Assembly: GCA_016841765.1 (NCBI GenBank)
Contig: JAENYN010000021.1
Coordinates: forward strand, 1 to 64,000
Direction of reading: 5' to 3'
Origin: Guptibacillus hwajinpoensis
GTDB taxonomy: Bacteria; Bacillota; Bacilli; Bacillales; Bacillaceae_O
DNA length: 64,000 nt
The notes under the pieces were generated by a model, which was not told the origin of the DNA, searched no databases, and saw only the letters and a list, made by a program, of their open reading frames with translations. This document shows, piece by piece, positions 49,526-57,700 of the stretch. Both the position numbers and the translations under genes were made by a program. The stretch's first letter is position 1. The number at the start of each line of letters is the position of its first letter.

Positions 49526-50266
49526 ATGAGTAACAATCCGTTGTCCCATCAGATTTATAAAATGATGGCAAAAAAAGAAATTAAAAAAGTCAAAGCGGAC
49601 ACCGATCTCACGTTACTGAACAAACCGGCAAATGAGTGGAATGTGGCGTTTCTGACGACGGCGGGTGTCCATTTGAAGACACAGACACCGTTTGATGTCG
49701 AAGCTGGCGACAATACGGTCCATCTGATTCCGGGTAACGCGGATGTGTACGATTTGATGATCACACACACGCATTACGACACGGAAGACGCGGAGAAAGA
49801 TGTCAATTGCGTTTTCCCGATCGAGCGTCTCCGTGAATTGGAAAGCGAGGGGGTCATAGGCTCAGTATCAGAAGTCCACTTCGGTATGATGGGATACATT
49901 CCTGATACGGAAAAGCTGAAGCAGGAGAGCATACCGCTCATTTTGAAAGAATTGAAAAAAGCGGAAGTGGATGTCCTGCTCGCATCGCCTGGCTGATATA
50001 TTTGCCATCAATCCGTGGGATTGATTCAGAGAGCCGTAGAAGCAGAAGGAATTGCCACCGTGTCGATCAGCCACTTGCCTGATTTGACGGAACGCGTGAA
50101 AGTGCCGCGTGCGCTTCATTTGAAATTTCCGCTTGGCCGCAGTTTCGGTTCTGCCGGACGGGATGATCTGCAGCGGAAGATTGTTCTTGATATGTTGAAA
50201 GCTGTGAGTGAAATCGAAGAGGCGGAGACGATCCAGAAACTGCCTTATCGATGGAAAAGGGATTGA
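49526..50266 (+). CDS. selenoprotein, PrdB/GrdB-type reductase-like (Sec at UGA)
   Basis: 246 residues if TGA 49994-49996 is read as selenocysteine (U157). ATG after AAAGGAGAGACGAG. The first part (TTAGVHLKTQTPFDVEAGDNTVHLIPG, DVNCVFPIERLRELESEGVIGSVSEVHFG, described by ends) follows PrdB of D-proline reductase, and the frame stays open after TGA with QRAVEAEGIATVSISHLPD and VPRALHL, also PrdB-like. The UGA sits in ASPG-U-Y-I-C, the U-x-x-C redox motif of the family. A hairpin begins ten bases after UGA. The PrdA partner and a Grd set are absent here, so the substrate is unknown. A Cys homologue-type enzyme with a nonsense mutation is the alternative, but the position argues against it. Confidence 0.82.
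50007..50025 (+). promoter_or_regulatory. SECIS-like hairpin for the selenoprotein UGA
   Basis: ATCAATCC (50007-50014) and GGATTGAT (50018-50025) pair perfectly over 8 bp with a GTG loop. It starts 10 bases after the UGA and puts the loop 18 bases away, with G first in the loop, as in bacterial SECIS elements read by SelB. Confidence 0.75.
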
Positions 50267-50329
50267 TGTTAGCTGGTTTAGGATTTTGGATTGGCCGGTT
50301 GGTTTGGTTGTAGGCTGGCGGCAGGGTTT

Positions 50330-50564
50330 GCGTGAGACGTTCACCGAATGGCGTGAAAGGTTCGGTGAACGGCGTGATCCCCCTGTTATGGCGCGATATG
50401 TGGGGAGTTCGGCGTGAATTAGCCCGAGTTGCGCGTGAATAGGCAAGAGGTTGGCGTGATTTTTTACAGATGCGGTGTGATAGCGTCAGCCGTATATCGG
50501 TCCGTGATATATCTGGCGTGAAATAGGCTGTGAAGGGCGTGATTCCTGCAATTTTCGGCGTGAA
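50330..50564. repeat. 21-bp-periodic GGCGTGA repeat array
   Basis: GGCGTGA(A/T) or one-base variants recur at 50330, 50350, 50371, 50390 (GGCGCGA), 50411, 50432, 50453, 50474 (GGTGTGA), 50515, 50536 and 50557. Nearly all spacings are 21 bp, and one gap is 41. Only the heptamer is conserved; the other 14 bases differ. No gene supported on either strand. Confidence 0.8.
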
Positions 50565-50678
50565 AACACAGCCGGTTGACGACTTCCCGCAGCCAATCAG
50601 CATGAAAATAGTCTCTTTTTAAGTGAAATTCACTTAAAATCGCTGATGAGATGCCAGTTTTGCGCAGCAACCAGGCCG

Positions 50679-50772
50679 TTACTGTCCAGTTTTCCGGGTT
50701 TACTGTCCAAATTGAGGAGTTTACTGTCCAAATCCGCAGCTTTACTGTCCAAATCTCAACCGTTACTGTCCA
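50679..50772. repeat. 21-bp-periodic TTACTGTCCA repeat array
   Basis: TTACTGTCCA occurs exactly at 50679, 50700, 50721, 50742 and 50763, five copies with a 21-bp period; mostly followed by A-A-(A)-T-C/T. It uses the same period as the adjacent GGCGTGA array but a different core. The minus-strand frame (I/N-W-T-V-x repeats) is a by-product of the period being seven codons. Confidence 0.9.
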
Positions 50773-50862
50773 ATTCAGCAACTCCCCGGGTCCAAACTCG
50801 AATAAAACAATCATGCACCCTTTAAACCCGACTAAACTAATAAGAATAATGGAGGTTCGACG

Positions 50863-51855
50863 ATGAATAAACGAGTAATAGCTAGCCTTGCAGCCCTTGT
50901 TTTTTTAGTAATTGGTTTTTTCACTTATGATTATTTCACCGGGATCAAGGCCCAGGAAGTCAATGTCAGTGCCCAGCAGAAGAAAATCAATGAGTATGCG
51001 AATCCTAAAGCATTCATCACACCTGAACAGCTGAAGGCATTACAGGATGATAAAGAGAAGGACGTCGTTGTTATCGGAACGATGAATTCAAAAGACAAAG
51101 CGATTCCGGGATCATTCGTTTTATGGCGTGATGATTACCAGGGATCTGAAGGGCATGAATACGGCGGCATGGCAAGTCCGAAGGAAAAAATGGAAGAAAT
51201 GTTGAGCAGCTTTGGCGTGAGCGAGGATACGACCATTGTCACTTATGCAGCCAATGACCAGCATGATTCAGCCCGCCTGTTTTGGCAGCTGAAGATGCTC
51301 GGCCATGAGGACGTACGTTTTCTGGATGGGGGCATCAACGTATGGATCGGCGAAGGGTATGAAACGGCAGAAGCTGCCCGTCCGGGTGACCGCCCGAAAA
51401 CAGAATACAAAGCTCCTGATTTCAATGAAGAAGCATTCAATGCGGACATTGATGAAGTTGCTTCTGCGGTAGAAAACAACGATGAATTTTATCTGCTGGA
51501 TACCCGCAGTGAAAGCGAAGAAACCGGCAGTGATACGAAAAAAGGTGCATACGGACCGGGAAAAATTAAGGGGTCAACGTGGATCGAGTATTCCCAGGCC
51601 ACATCGGAAGAAGGGACGCTAAAATCGAAGGATGAGCTTGAGGACTTATACGGTGAAGTCATTGAGTCCAATAAAGAAGTGATCAGCTATTGCCAATCCG
51701 GGGTCAGGTCCGCCTATACTTGGCTGGTGCTGACACAGGCGCTTGGCTATGAGCGTGTGCAAAACTACGATGGTTCATGGATCGAATGGAGCTATAACTC
51801 TTATGAACAGGCTGATGAGGGCATCAAGTCAAAAGTTGAGAACGGCAAGTTTTAA
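50863..51855 (+). CDS. membrane-anchored tandem rhodanese (sulfurtransferase)
   Basis: 330 residues, ATG after AATGGAGGTTCGACG. An N-terminal membrane anchor (about 5-25, IASLAALVFLVIGFFTYDY), then two rhodanese domains outside the membrane. Domain 1 (about 50-175) has the degenerate YAANDQHDSARLFW in place of a catalytic Cys loop; domain 2 (about 195-325) has the active C277 in YCQSGVRS and YDGSWIEW. Thiosulfate sulfurtransferase-like; related enzymes also handle selenium. It precedes the TVP38 gene by 24 bases in one operon and follows the selenoprotein gene across the repeat field. No lipobox seen. Confidence 0.87.
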   Translation: MNKRVIASLAALVFLVIGFFTYDYFTGIKAQEVNVSAQQKKINEYANPKAFITPEQLKALQDDKEKDVVVIGTMNSKDKAIPGSFVLWRDDYQGSEGHEYGGMASPKEKMEEMLSSFGVSEDTTIVTYAANDQHDSARLFWQLKMLGHEDVRFLDGGINVWIGEGYETAEAARPGDRPKTEYKAPDFNEEAFNADIDEVASAVENNDEFYLLDTRSESEETGSDTKKGAYGPGKIKGSTWIEYSQATSEEGTLKSKDELEDLYGEVIESNKEVISYCQSGVRSAYTWLVLTQALGYERVQNYDGSWIEWSYNSYEQADEGIKSKVENGKF

Positions 51856-51879
51856 ACAAAATGACAGAGGATGATCACC

Positions 51880-52581
51880 ATGGCTTCCAGCAAGCAAGTA
51901 AAGAAAAAAGAAACTATAAAACTTTTGGCTGCGGTCACGCTGATCGCAGCAGCCTTTTTAATCGCCTGGAAAGCAGGGCTGGTGGACGTATTGAAAGATG
52001 TTCGGGCCATGCAGGGTTGGTTTAACGGCTTCGGCTTTTACGGATATATCGTGTTTATTCTTGTTTTTGTCGCCGTTGCCGTGTTTATGCTGCCGGGTTC
52101 CCTCCTTACGATTATCGCCGGTATCACCTTTGGCGCAATCAAAGGAGGCGTCCTTTCATTGCTTGGTGCTACACTGGGCGCCATGGCGGCATTTCTCATT
52201 GCCAGGTATGCCGCAAGGGAATTGATTGTAAAAAAATTTGAAGGAAATCCAATTTTTAAAAAGATAGATGAGGGAGTAGAGAAGAACGGGATCAGCTTCC
52301 TGATCCTCACCCGCCTTGTGCCCGTTTTCCCGTACAATGTCCAGAACTATGCATACGGTTTTACAAAAATTCCGTTCCTGACCTATTCGGTCATTTCGCT
52401 TCTCACGATGGCTCCTGCCGCCTTTGTATATGCGTATATGGCGGGACAAATCGTGGAAGAAGGGGTCTCTGTGAAACTGTTGATCGAGTTTGCGCTGGCG
52501 GGAATCATCCTGTTCCTTGTCTCATTGATTCCGAAGTATATTTCCAAAAAGAAAGGAATCAGCCTGGAGGATTATCAATAA
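51880..52581 (+). CDS. TVP38/TMEM64 family (SNARE-associated/DedA) membrane protein
   Basis: 233 residues from ATG 51880; the ATG at 51871 touches the GAGG SD. Basic N-terminus (KQVKKKETIK), helix about 12-30, then the SNARE-associated domain with AVFMLPGSLLTIIAGITFGAIKGGVLSLLGATLGAMAAFLIARY (described by its ends), the amphipathic KKIDEGVEKNGISFLILTRLVPVFPYNVQNYAYG and final helices. YdjX/YdjZ-like proteins may flip lipids or move anions; function not settled. Co-transcribed with the rhodanese, so they likely act together in the envelope. Confidence 0.87.
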   Translation: MASSKQVKKKETIKLLAAVTLIAAAFLIAWKAGLVDVLKDVRAMQGWFNGFGFYGYIVFILVFVAVAVFMLPGSLLTIIAGITFGAIKGGVLSLLGATLGAMAAFLIARYAARELIVKKFEGNPIFKKIDEGVEKNGISFLILTRLVPVFPYNVQNYAYGFTKIPFLTYSVISLLTMAPAAFVYAYMAGQIVEEGVSVKLLIEFALAGIILFLVSLIPKYISKKKGISLEDYQ

Positions 52582-52591
52582 TGTGGATTTA

Positions 52592-52625
52592 GCGGAGTCA
52601 TGCATGTAAGCATGGCTCCTTTTTG
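52592..52625 (+). terminator. terminator of the rhodanese operon
   Basis: GGAG-T-CATGC and GCATG-G-CTCC arms around ATGTAA, followed by TTTTT. Confidence 0.85.
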
Positions 52626-52731
52626 CTATTTAGGAAATTAAAAAACGTATGTGTCGTGGATAAAAAGCCAGAAGGGAGTTATCCAGCGGTGTTCCCCATC
52701 ACCTTTCTGCGGGCGCCTTGCACTTTTGCTC

Positions 52732-53118
52732 TTACCTGATCCATATTTGATAAGCCTCAATGAAAAGCCAGGACAAAACCAGAATCCACAGCAGGATGAT
52801 GATGGTGCCTGCAATCCAGTTCTTCGGTTTGCCTTTTGCCATAAGCTCTTCTGCTTCGCCTGTGCAGTCCGCAATGATAGGGTCCGGTATCATTTTCAGC
52901 GCAAGAAAAATGCCGGCGGGAACGAGGAGGATGTCATCAAGATAGCCGAGCACCGGAATGAAATCCGGGATCAAGTCAATCGGGCTGAAGGCATACGCAA
53001 CAACCAGTGCGGTGAACAGCCGGGCAAACCACGGTGTCCGCTTATCTTTATATGCAAGATACAAAATGAAAATCTGTTTTTTCAGCTGTTTAGCCCATAC
53101 TTTTAACTTTGCAATCAT
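52732..53118 (-). CDS. YkvA/DUF1232 family membrane protein
   Basis: 128 residues, ATG after TAAGGAGCCCGCAGA. DUF1232 core at about 22-65: LAYKDKRTPWFARLFTALVVAYAFSPIDLIPDFIPVLGYLDDILLVPAG (described by its ends), with the conserved S-P-I-D-L-I-P-D. A second helix near the C-terminus (WIAGTIIILLWILVLSWLF) anchors it. Basic N-terminus (AKLKVWAKQLKKQ). The family is widespread in Bacilli without an established function. Alone in its transcript. Confidence 0.85.
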   Translation of the reverse strand: MIAKLKVWAKQLKKQIFILYLAYKDKRTPWFARLFTALVVAYAFSPIDLIPDFIPVLGYLDDILLVPAGIFLALKMIPDPIIADCTGEAEELMAKGKPKNWIAGTIIILLWILVLSWLFIEAYQIWIR

Positions 53119-53217
53119 TCTGCGGGCTCCTTAGTTCTCTTAAGACTTGTCGCTATTATACGAGATAGATGTGGAGTTGGGCAAGCTGGAACCCGCTGCT
53201 GCATCACCACTTTAGCG

Positions 53218-53235
53218 CAGCGGGGGTCAGGCACC
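53218..53235. repeat. hairpin repeat, copy 6 (one arm)
   Basis: CAGCGGGGGTCAGGCACC keeps one arm of the GGTGCCTGACCCCC family; upstream CTGCTGCATCACCACTTTAG has no pairing arm. It lies between the convergent ends of no genes: after pirin (minus) and upstream of YkvA's start. Confidence 0.7.
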
Positions 53236-53254
53236 AAAATAGGCACCAAAGATA

Positions 53255-54082
53255 TTAAAACTTACCTGAACGGTAATCCTCAAACGCCTGCCTGATTTCG
53301 TCTTCCGTATTCATGACAAACGGCCCGTGTGCGACGACTTTTTCTTTCACGGGTTTTCCGGCATACAGGAGTACGCGCAGGGGCTCGTCAGCCTGAATGG
53401 AGATTTCGGTTTCTTCTTCTTGATCGGGGAAGTTCATCATTAGTGCTTGATTTTTTTCACCCTGCGTCTCACCTTGCCCGAAACGGCCGCTGCCTTCAAG
53501 AATATAGAAGAAGCCGTTGAAATCACCCGGCAGCTGCTGGGTGATTGAAGCGCCCTTTTCAAGTGTCATCTCAACGAACGTAACCGGCACATGGTTTTGG
53601 GTGTTGGATTCGATATCCCCCGAAGAGCCTGAAAAGACTCTGACCTCCGCCCCTTCTTCTTCCCGGATCGGAATGTCGCCAGAACTCAAATCCTGATAGC
53701 GGGGCTCTGTCATTTTTTTATTAGACGGCAGATTCACCCAGAGCTGCAGGCTGTGCACCGTTTCACCGGGCATGGGATCTTCGGAGTGGACGATGCCGCG
53801 CCCGGCAGTCATCCATTGCACATCACCTGGTGCAAGAATGCCAGATCCGCCATGATTGTCTTCGTGCTTAAGCTTTCCTTCAATGACATAGGTGACCGTT
53901 TCAATGCCGCGATGGGGATGGAAATCGAAGGTGCCCTGACGGAACCAGTCTTCATTCAGCAGCAGGAAGGGATCAAGTTCTTCCCAGCTTCCCGGCGGAA
54001 TGATCTGGCTTACCTGGAGGTGCGGCCCCATTCCGGGACGCGGGTTGACATCCCACACCTTTTTTATATGACGCTGTTTCAA
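53255..54082 (-). CDS. pirin family protein (YhhW-like)
   Basis: 276 residues from TTG 54082, with AAGGTGG 8 bases upstream; earlier GTGs overlap that SD. Bicupin of the pirin family. Cupin 1 has the metal ligands in FDFHPHRGIETVTYVIEGKLKHEDNHG, then GDVQWMTAGRGIVHSEDP (His and Glu). Cupin 2 includes GFFYILEGSGRFG. Related proteins act as quercetinases or as redox-responsive regulators; which applies is unclear. Divergent from an HxlR regulator with a shared palindrome, as in quinone- and thiol-stress regulons of Bacillus. Confidence 0.87.
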   Translation of the reverse strand: MKQRHIKKVWDVNPRPGMGPHLQVSQIIPPGSWEELDPFLLLNEDWFRQGTFDFHPHRGIETVTYVIEGKLKHEDNHGGSGILAPGDVQWMTAGRGIVHSEDPMPGETVHSLQLWVNLPSNKKMTEPRYQDLSSGDIPIREEEGAEVRVFSGSSGDIESNTQNHVPVTFVEMTLEKGASITQQLPGDFNGFFYILEGSGRFGQGETQGEKNQALMMNFPDQEEETEISIQADEPLRVLLYAGKPVKEKVVAHGPFVMNTEDEIRQAFEDYRSGKF

Positions 54083-54116
54083 TAAACACACCACCTTAAC
54101 TGCGATTTACTTATTA

Positions 54117-54133
54117 ACTTACGATTCGTAAGT
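54117..54133. promoter_or_regulatory. palindromic HxlR-type operator
   Basis: ACTTACGA-T-TCGTAAGT is a perfect 17-bp palindrome between the divergent pirin and HxlR genes. TTAC...GTAA half-sites are those of the YodB/CatR/HypR branch of HxlR repressors. It lies 35 bases before the pirin start and 69 before the HxlR start. Confidence 0.72.
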
Positions 54134-54201
54134 AAGGGTATTATTTCCATTATGATATAATAGCGATACACTGTCAACGAAGATGAAATGAGGTGCGGCG
54201 T

Positions 54202-54516
54202 GTGGAAGAGAGATTTCAATTGTGCCCCAAATTTGAAGCTGCATTTCAACTGTTGGGCAAAAGATGGACGGGCTTGATCATCCACGTATTGTTATCCGGA
54301 CCAAAACGGTTTAAAGATATAGCGGCAATCATTCCGAATCTTAGTGACAAAATGATCGCAGAGCGGTTGAAGGAGCTGGAAGCGGAAAATGTCGTGACCA
54401 GGCGGGTATATCATGAGGTGCCCGTCCGAATCGAATATGAACTCACCGAAAAGGGGAGAGCATTGGAGTCAGTCATGGCCGGGTTTCAGAAATGGGCGGA
54501 AGACTGGATGGACTGA
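54202..54516 (+). CDS. HxlR family transcriptional regulator
   Basis: 104 residues from GTG 54202, after TGAGGTG. Winged-helix core: CPKFEAAFQLLGKRWTGLIIHVLLSGPKRFKDIAAIIPNLSDKMIAERLKELE (described by its ends), with C-P near residue 9, the position of the redox Cys in YodB and HypR (C6 and C14 types). RVYHEVPVRIEYELTEKGRAL is the family wing. It is divergent from the pirin gene and probably represses it and itself through the palindrome at 54117-54133. The single Cys suggests a redox or electrophile sensor. Confidence 0.9.
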   Translation: MEERFQLCPKFEAAFQLLGKRWTGLIIHVLLSGPKRFKDIAAIIPNLSDKMIAERLKELEAENVVTRRVYHEVPVRIEYELTEKGRALESVMAGFQKWAEDWMD

Positions 54517-54691
54517 AGTTTAAAAAGGATTTTCCATAAGTGAAGGCTGTTACGTTCTGCCGTAAAAAGGAAAACCTCTGTATCTGCTGATTCACGTCAA
54601 GCGGCAGAAGAAAAAACAGCAGCAGGACAGAAGGCGAAAAAACAAACCGAAATGGAAGAGCGGCAGCTAAGCTTGCCTGTATAGAAAGTAA

Positions 54692-54729
54692 GAAACGGAT
54701 CTCCTGCAGCATAACAGGAGATCCGTTTC
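54692..54729. terminator. strong terminator
   Basis: GAAACGGATCTCCTG and CAGGAGATCCGTTTC pair perfectly over 15 bp around CAGCATAA. It ends the M36 protease gene (minus) and can also end the HxlR transcript. The gap before it (54517-54691) has no gene. Confidence 0.9.
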
Positions 54730-54733
54730 ATAT

Positions 54734-57700
54734 TTAATAAGGTGCCGAAGCAGTCAAAGTAAAGTTGATGTTGTTTCCTGAATACAGGCCTACATACACA
54801 TAACGTGTACCGCCCGGAATGACGCCTGATTCGTCGGCTGCTGTTGTTGCAATGCTGCCGATATATTCAAAGCTGCTGTTGTAGAAGAAAATGTCAAAAT
54901 CATAGGAGCCGTTGCCAGGGCCAGCCACTTTCAGATTATGGATACCGTCTCCGAATCCGTCAGGAAGGGTGACGACATAACCGTCGGTGCCCTGCGAAGC
55001 AGGCTCAGGGTTTTGAGTGCCGGTGAACTCCGTCTGGGTGACGCCGAGGCTTGCATCATCCACACCGGCAATGAGTCCGATACCTGTTCCCGGATTGCCG
55101 GCCTTGATGGTTCCTTCAGCGGTAAATGGCTCTTCGGGTTCAAGCGTGAGCGGCTCCATTTTTGTCTTGCCGGCGGCAAATGCCTGAAGTTCAGCGATTT
55201 GCACATAACCGCCGCTGTCGTCTTGCGCATTATGGGCGATCAGCTTCAAGTACTTTGCGTTGACAGGCTGATCAAGCTCGAATTTTTGATAGTGGAGATC
55301 TGGAGAGCCGGGCCGCGGTTTAGCGGCAGTGAAGCCGCCTTCAAGCACCTTGTTCCATGTTTCTCCATCAACGGACGCCTCGATTGTAAAGTCCTTCAGC
55401 GTCTGGAAGCGGCCTTTCTCCACATCCTTAAACGCACTGACCTGGATATGGGAGAGGCTGACCGGTTTGTCACCCGCAAGCTCCACTGTCACTTCCGAAC
55501 CGGTAAATGCTTCTTCTTGTTTTGCAGTTGCGTACACACTTGCTTCGGTATCATCGATCAAGTTTTTAACCGGGTTGCTTTCGGATTCACTGCTCATCCC
55601 GTGAATTGCTGCACCATTGAATACAGAAGCGGCATTTGGTTCAAGCGAGATTCTCATCTGTTTCTTTTTACCGGATGTGAAGGACATGTTTTCCAGAGTT
55701 GTTGCACCGTAGCCCCGCGCCTGTATTGTGATATCGTATTCACCTTCGGTCATCGGTAAAGCGAACATTCCGTTTTTAGACGTAACCGTCGCAGCACTTG
55801 TGCGGGCTTCATATTGACCGACAATGATTCTTGCACCCTCAATCGGCTTGTTTGTTGCTGCATTGACAAGCTTTCCGGCAAACATGCTGTTGTATTTGTC
55901 ATTCGGATGGTCATAGGCCGGCTTCGGATCTGTATCATCACCGCCTTCGGAGAAAGCAGACTGACCGAGTCCGCGCTGAGCAAATGCTTTCCACAGGGTT
56001 TCATAGTGCTTGCCGTTGTACCGGATCATATCGGCTGCCAGAATGGCATTGCGCATATCGACCATTGACGGATTAGGTGCAGAGATCGGCATTGCATCCA
56101 TGACGAGGTGCTCGGCTGTTTTTTCACCTTCAGATGCGCCGAAGGAGTTGATAAGCGCTGTACGCATGTGCCATAAAATGGCTGCCCATATTTCTCCGTC
56201 TGCATGGACTTCAGGACCGATCAGGTCATAACCGATATCCCCAAATCCGAGCGGGGAGTCGTCGAGCGCCCAGTTGCGGATGCCGCGGTCGTCATTTCCG
56301 GTAACATAAGCACCCACAATGGGGCGGTCCTGCAATCCATTCTTCACGAGATAATGCATGGCGAACCAGTCGCCCCATGCTTCACCCATCGATCCTGCTT
56401 GATGGCTGTTGAGCGACTCGCCGCCTGCCACCATCCGCTGTGAAAGGGCGTGGGAATATTCGTGGTAAATGATGCCGGCGTCATAGTCGCCGTCCGCATA
56501 TTCACCTTCAAAAGCCCCGGCAATCGGTTCCCACAGGAACATTCCGCTCCATCCGGGAATGCCGTCCGGCAGCGTCAGCATGTAGGCATTGTCGCGGCCG
56601 GTATAGGTCGGATCCCCGCCTGAAGCAGCTCCTGCCTGCACAAGCCCAAGAATCGGATCACCTTCCATTCCGCCTTTTCCAAAGTTCGAAACTTGCAAGT
56701 TGCCGGCTGATTCTGTCCAGCCAAGCTTGTAAAAATAATCGTGGAAGAGATTATGTTGGTAGAACAGATTCGTTGTGGCGCTGTGTACGTCTTCTGCGTA
56801 CGATGGCGGTACAGTTGCGCCGTTTGTGTTCTGCCATTCATTCTTAAAATTGTATTTGAACTTGCCGAACGCATCGACAGGACGTATCAGTCCAGAACCT
56901 TCAGGAACGAGAAAGTTTGACCAGTTTGCATACGTATCTGCATTGTTTCCGATTGTCGTGAAGCCGGTGTCCAGTCCCGGCAGGAGCCAGCCTTCCGGGG
57001 AAGCCTGCGGGTCGCCGTTGAACGACTTCACTGTTTGGTGTCCGCCTTTTTCAGCACCTGGATAATTCTCGAAAACAAGTCCTTCAGGATCAAACAGGTA
57101 TTGTACAAGCGGCCGTTCGAGCAGTTTTTCACCAGTAGCGCCGTCGATGATTACTTCTGAGGCTTTATTCAGTTCTTCAATGAACAGTACCCTGAAAGCG
57201 GGCCGAATTTCATTTGAGGTGAAAAAGGCTGCTTTTTTGACACGCTGTTCCGCCGGAAGCACGTTCCCGCCATCAAAGACTTTCCAGCCTGCTTCATCTT
57301 TAAGAGCCGCCAGCATGTCGATTGACACATCCGGTTTGTACTCGGCGAGTACGTTTTTCAATGCGTCTGCTGCTGAAAGCCTAAAACCTTCCGAAAAGCC
57401 TGTTCCGCCATCCGGGTTGATATTCCCCGATACAGAAGCGATCCGGCCGTCTTTCGTAACCGTTACAATGAGGCGGCCGCCGTATGCCGATTCAATCCCG
57501 TCCACAATTTGCTGGAAGGTGACGGGATGCATGCCGGTTCCGGGCATTTTAAATTCTTTTATCACCTTTAGGGAGGAAATCTCTTCTTTTGACAGACCAT
57601 AGAGTGCGCTGTTATTTGTTATCCATTGCCGGGCTAATTCAGCAGGTTCACCTGAAGCAGGCTCTGTTAAGTAGCCCTTGTCTTTCATGATCATTGCGGG

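Noticed and set aside
49994-50014. A separate short gene starting at GTG 50015
   Set aside because: It is simply the second half of the selenoprotein frame; there is no SD, and homology to PrdB runs across the UGA.
50330-50772. The 21-bp arrays as a CRISPR
   Set aside because: Conserved cores are 7-10 bp with a 21-bp period; CRISPR repeats are 24-40 bp with similar-sized spacers, and no cas gene is near.
50464-50814. Minus-strand 116-codon frame with W-T-V repeats
   Set aside because: It is produced by the 21-bp period (seven codons) of the TTACTGTCCA array; no SD and no sensible start.
54540-54691. Possible small gene after the HxlR regulator
   Set aside because: All frames have early stops, with no SD; only the terminator is supported.
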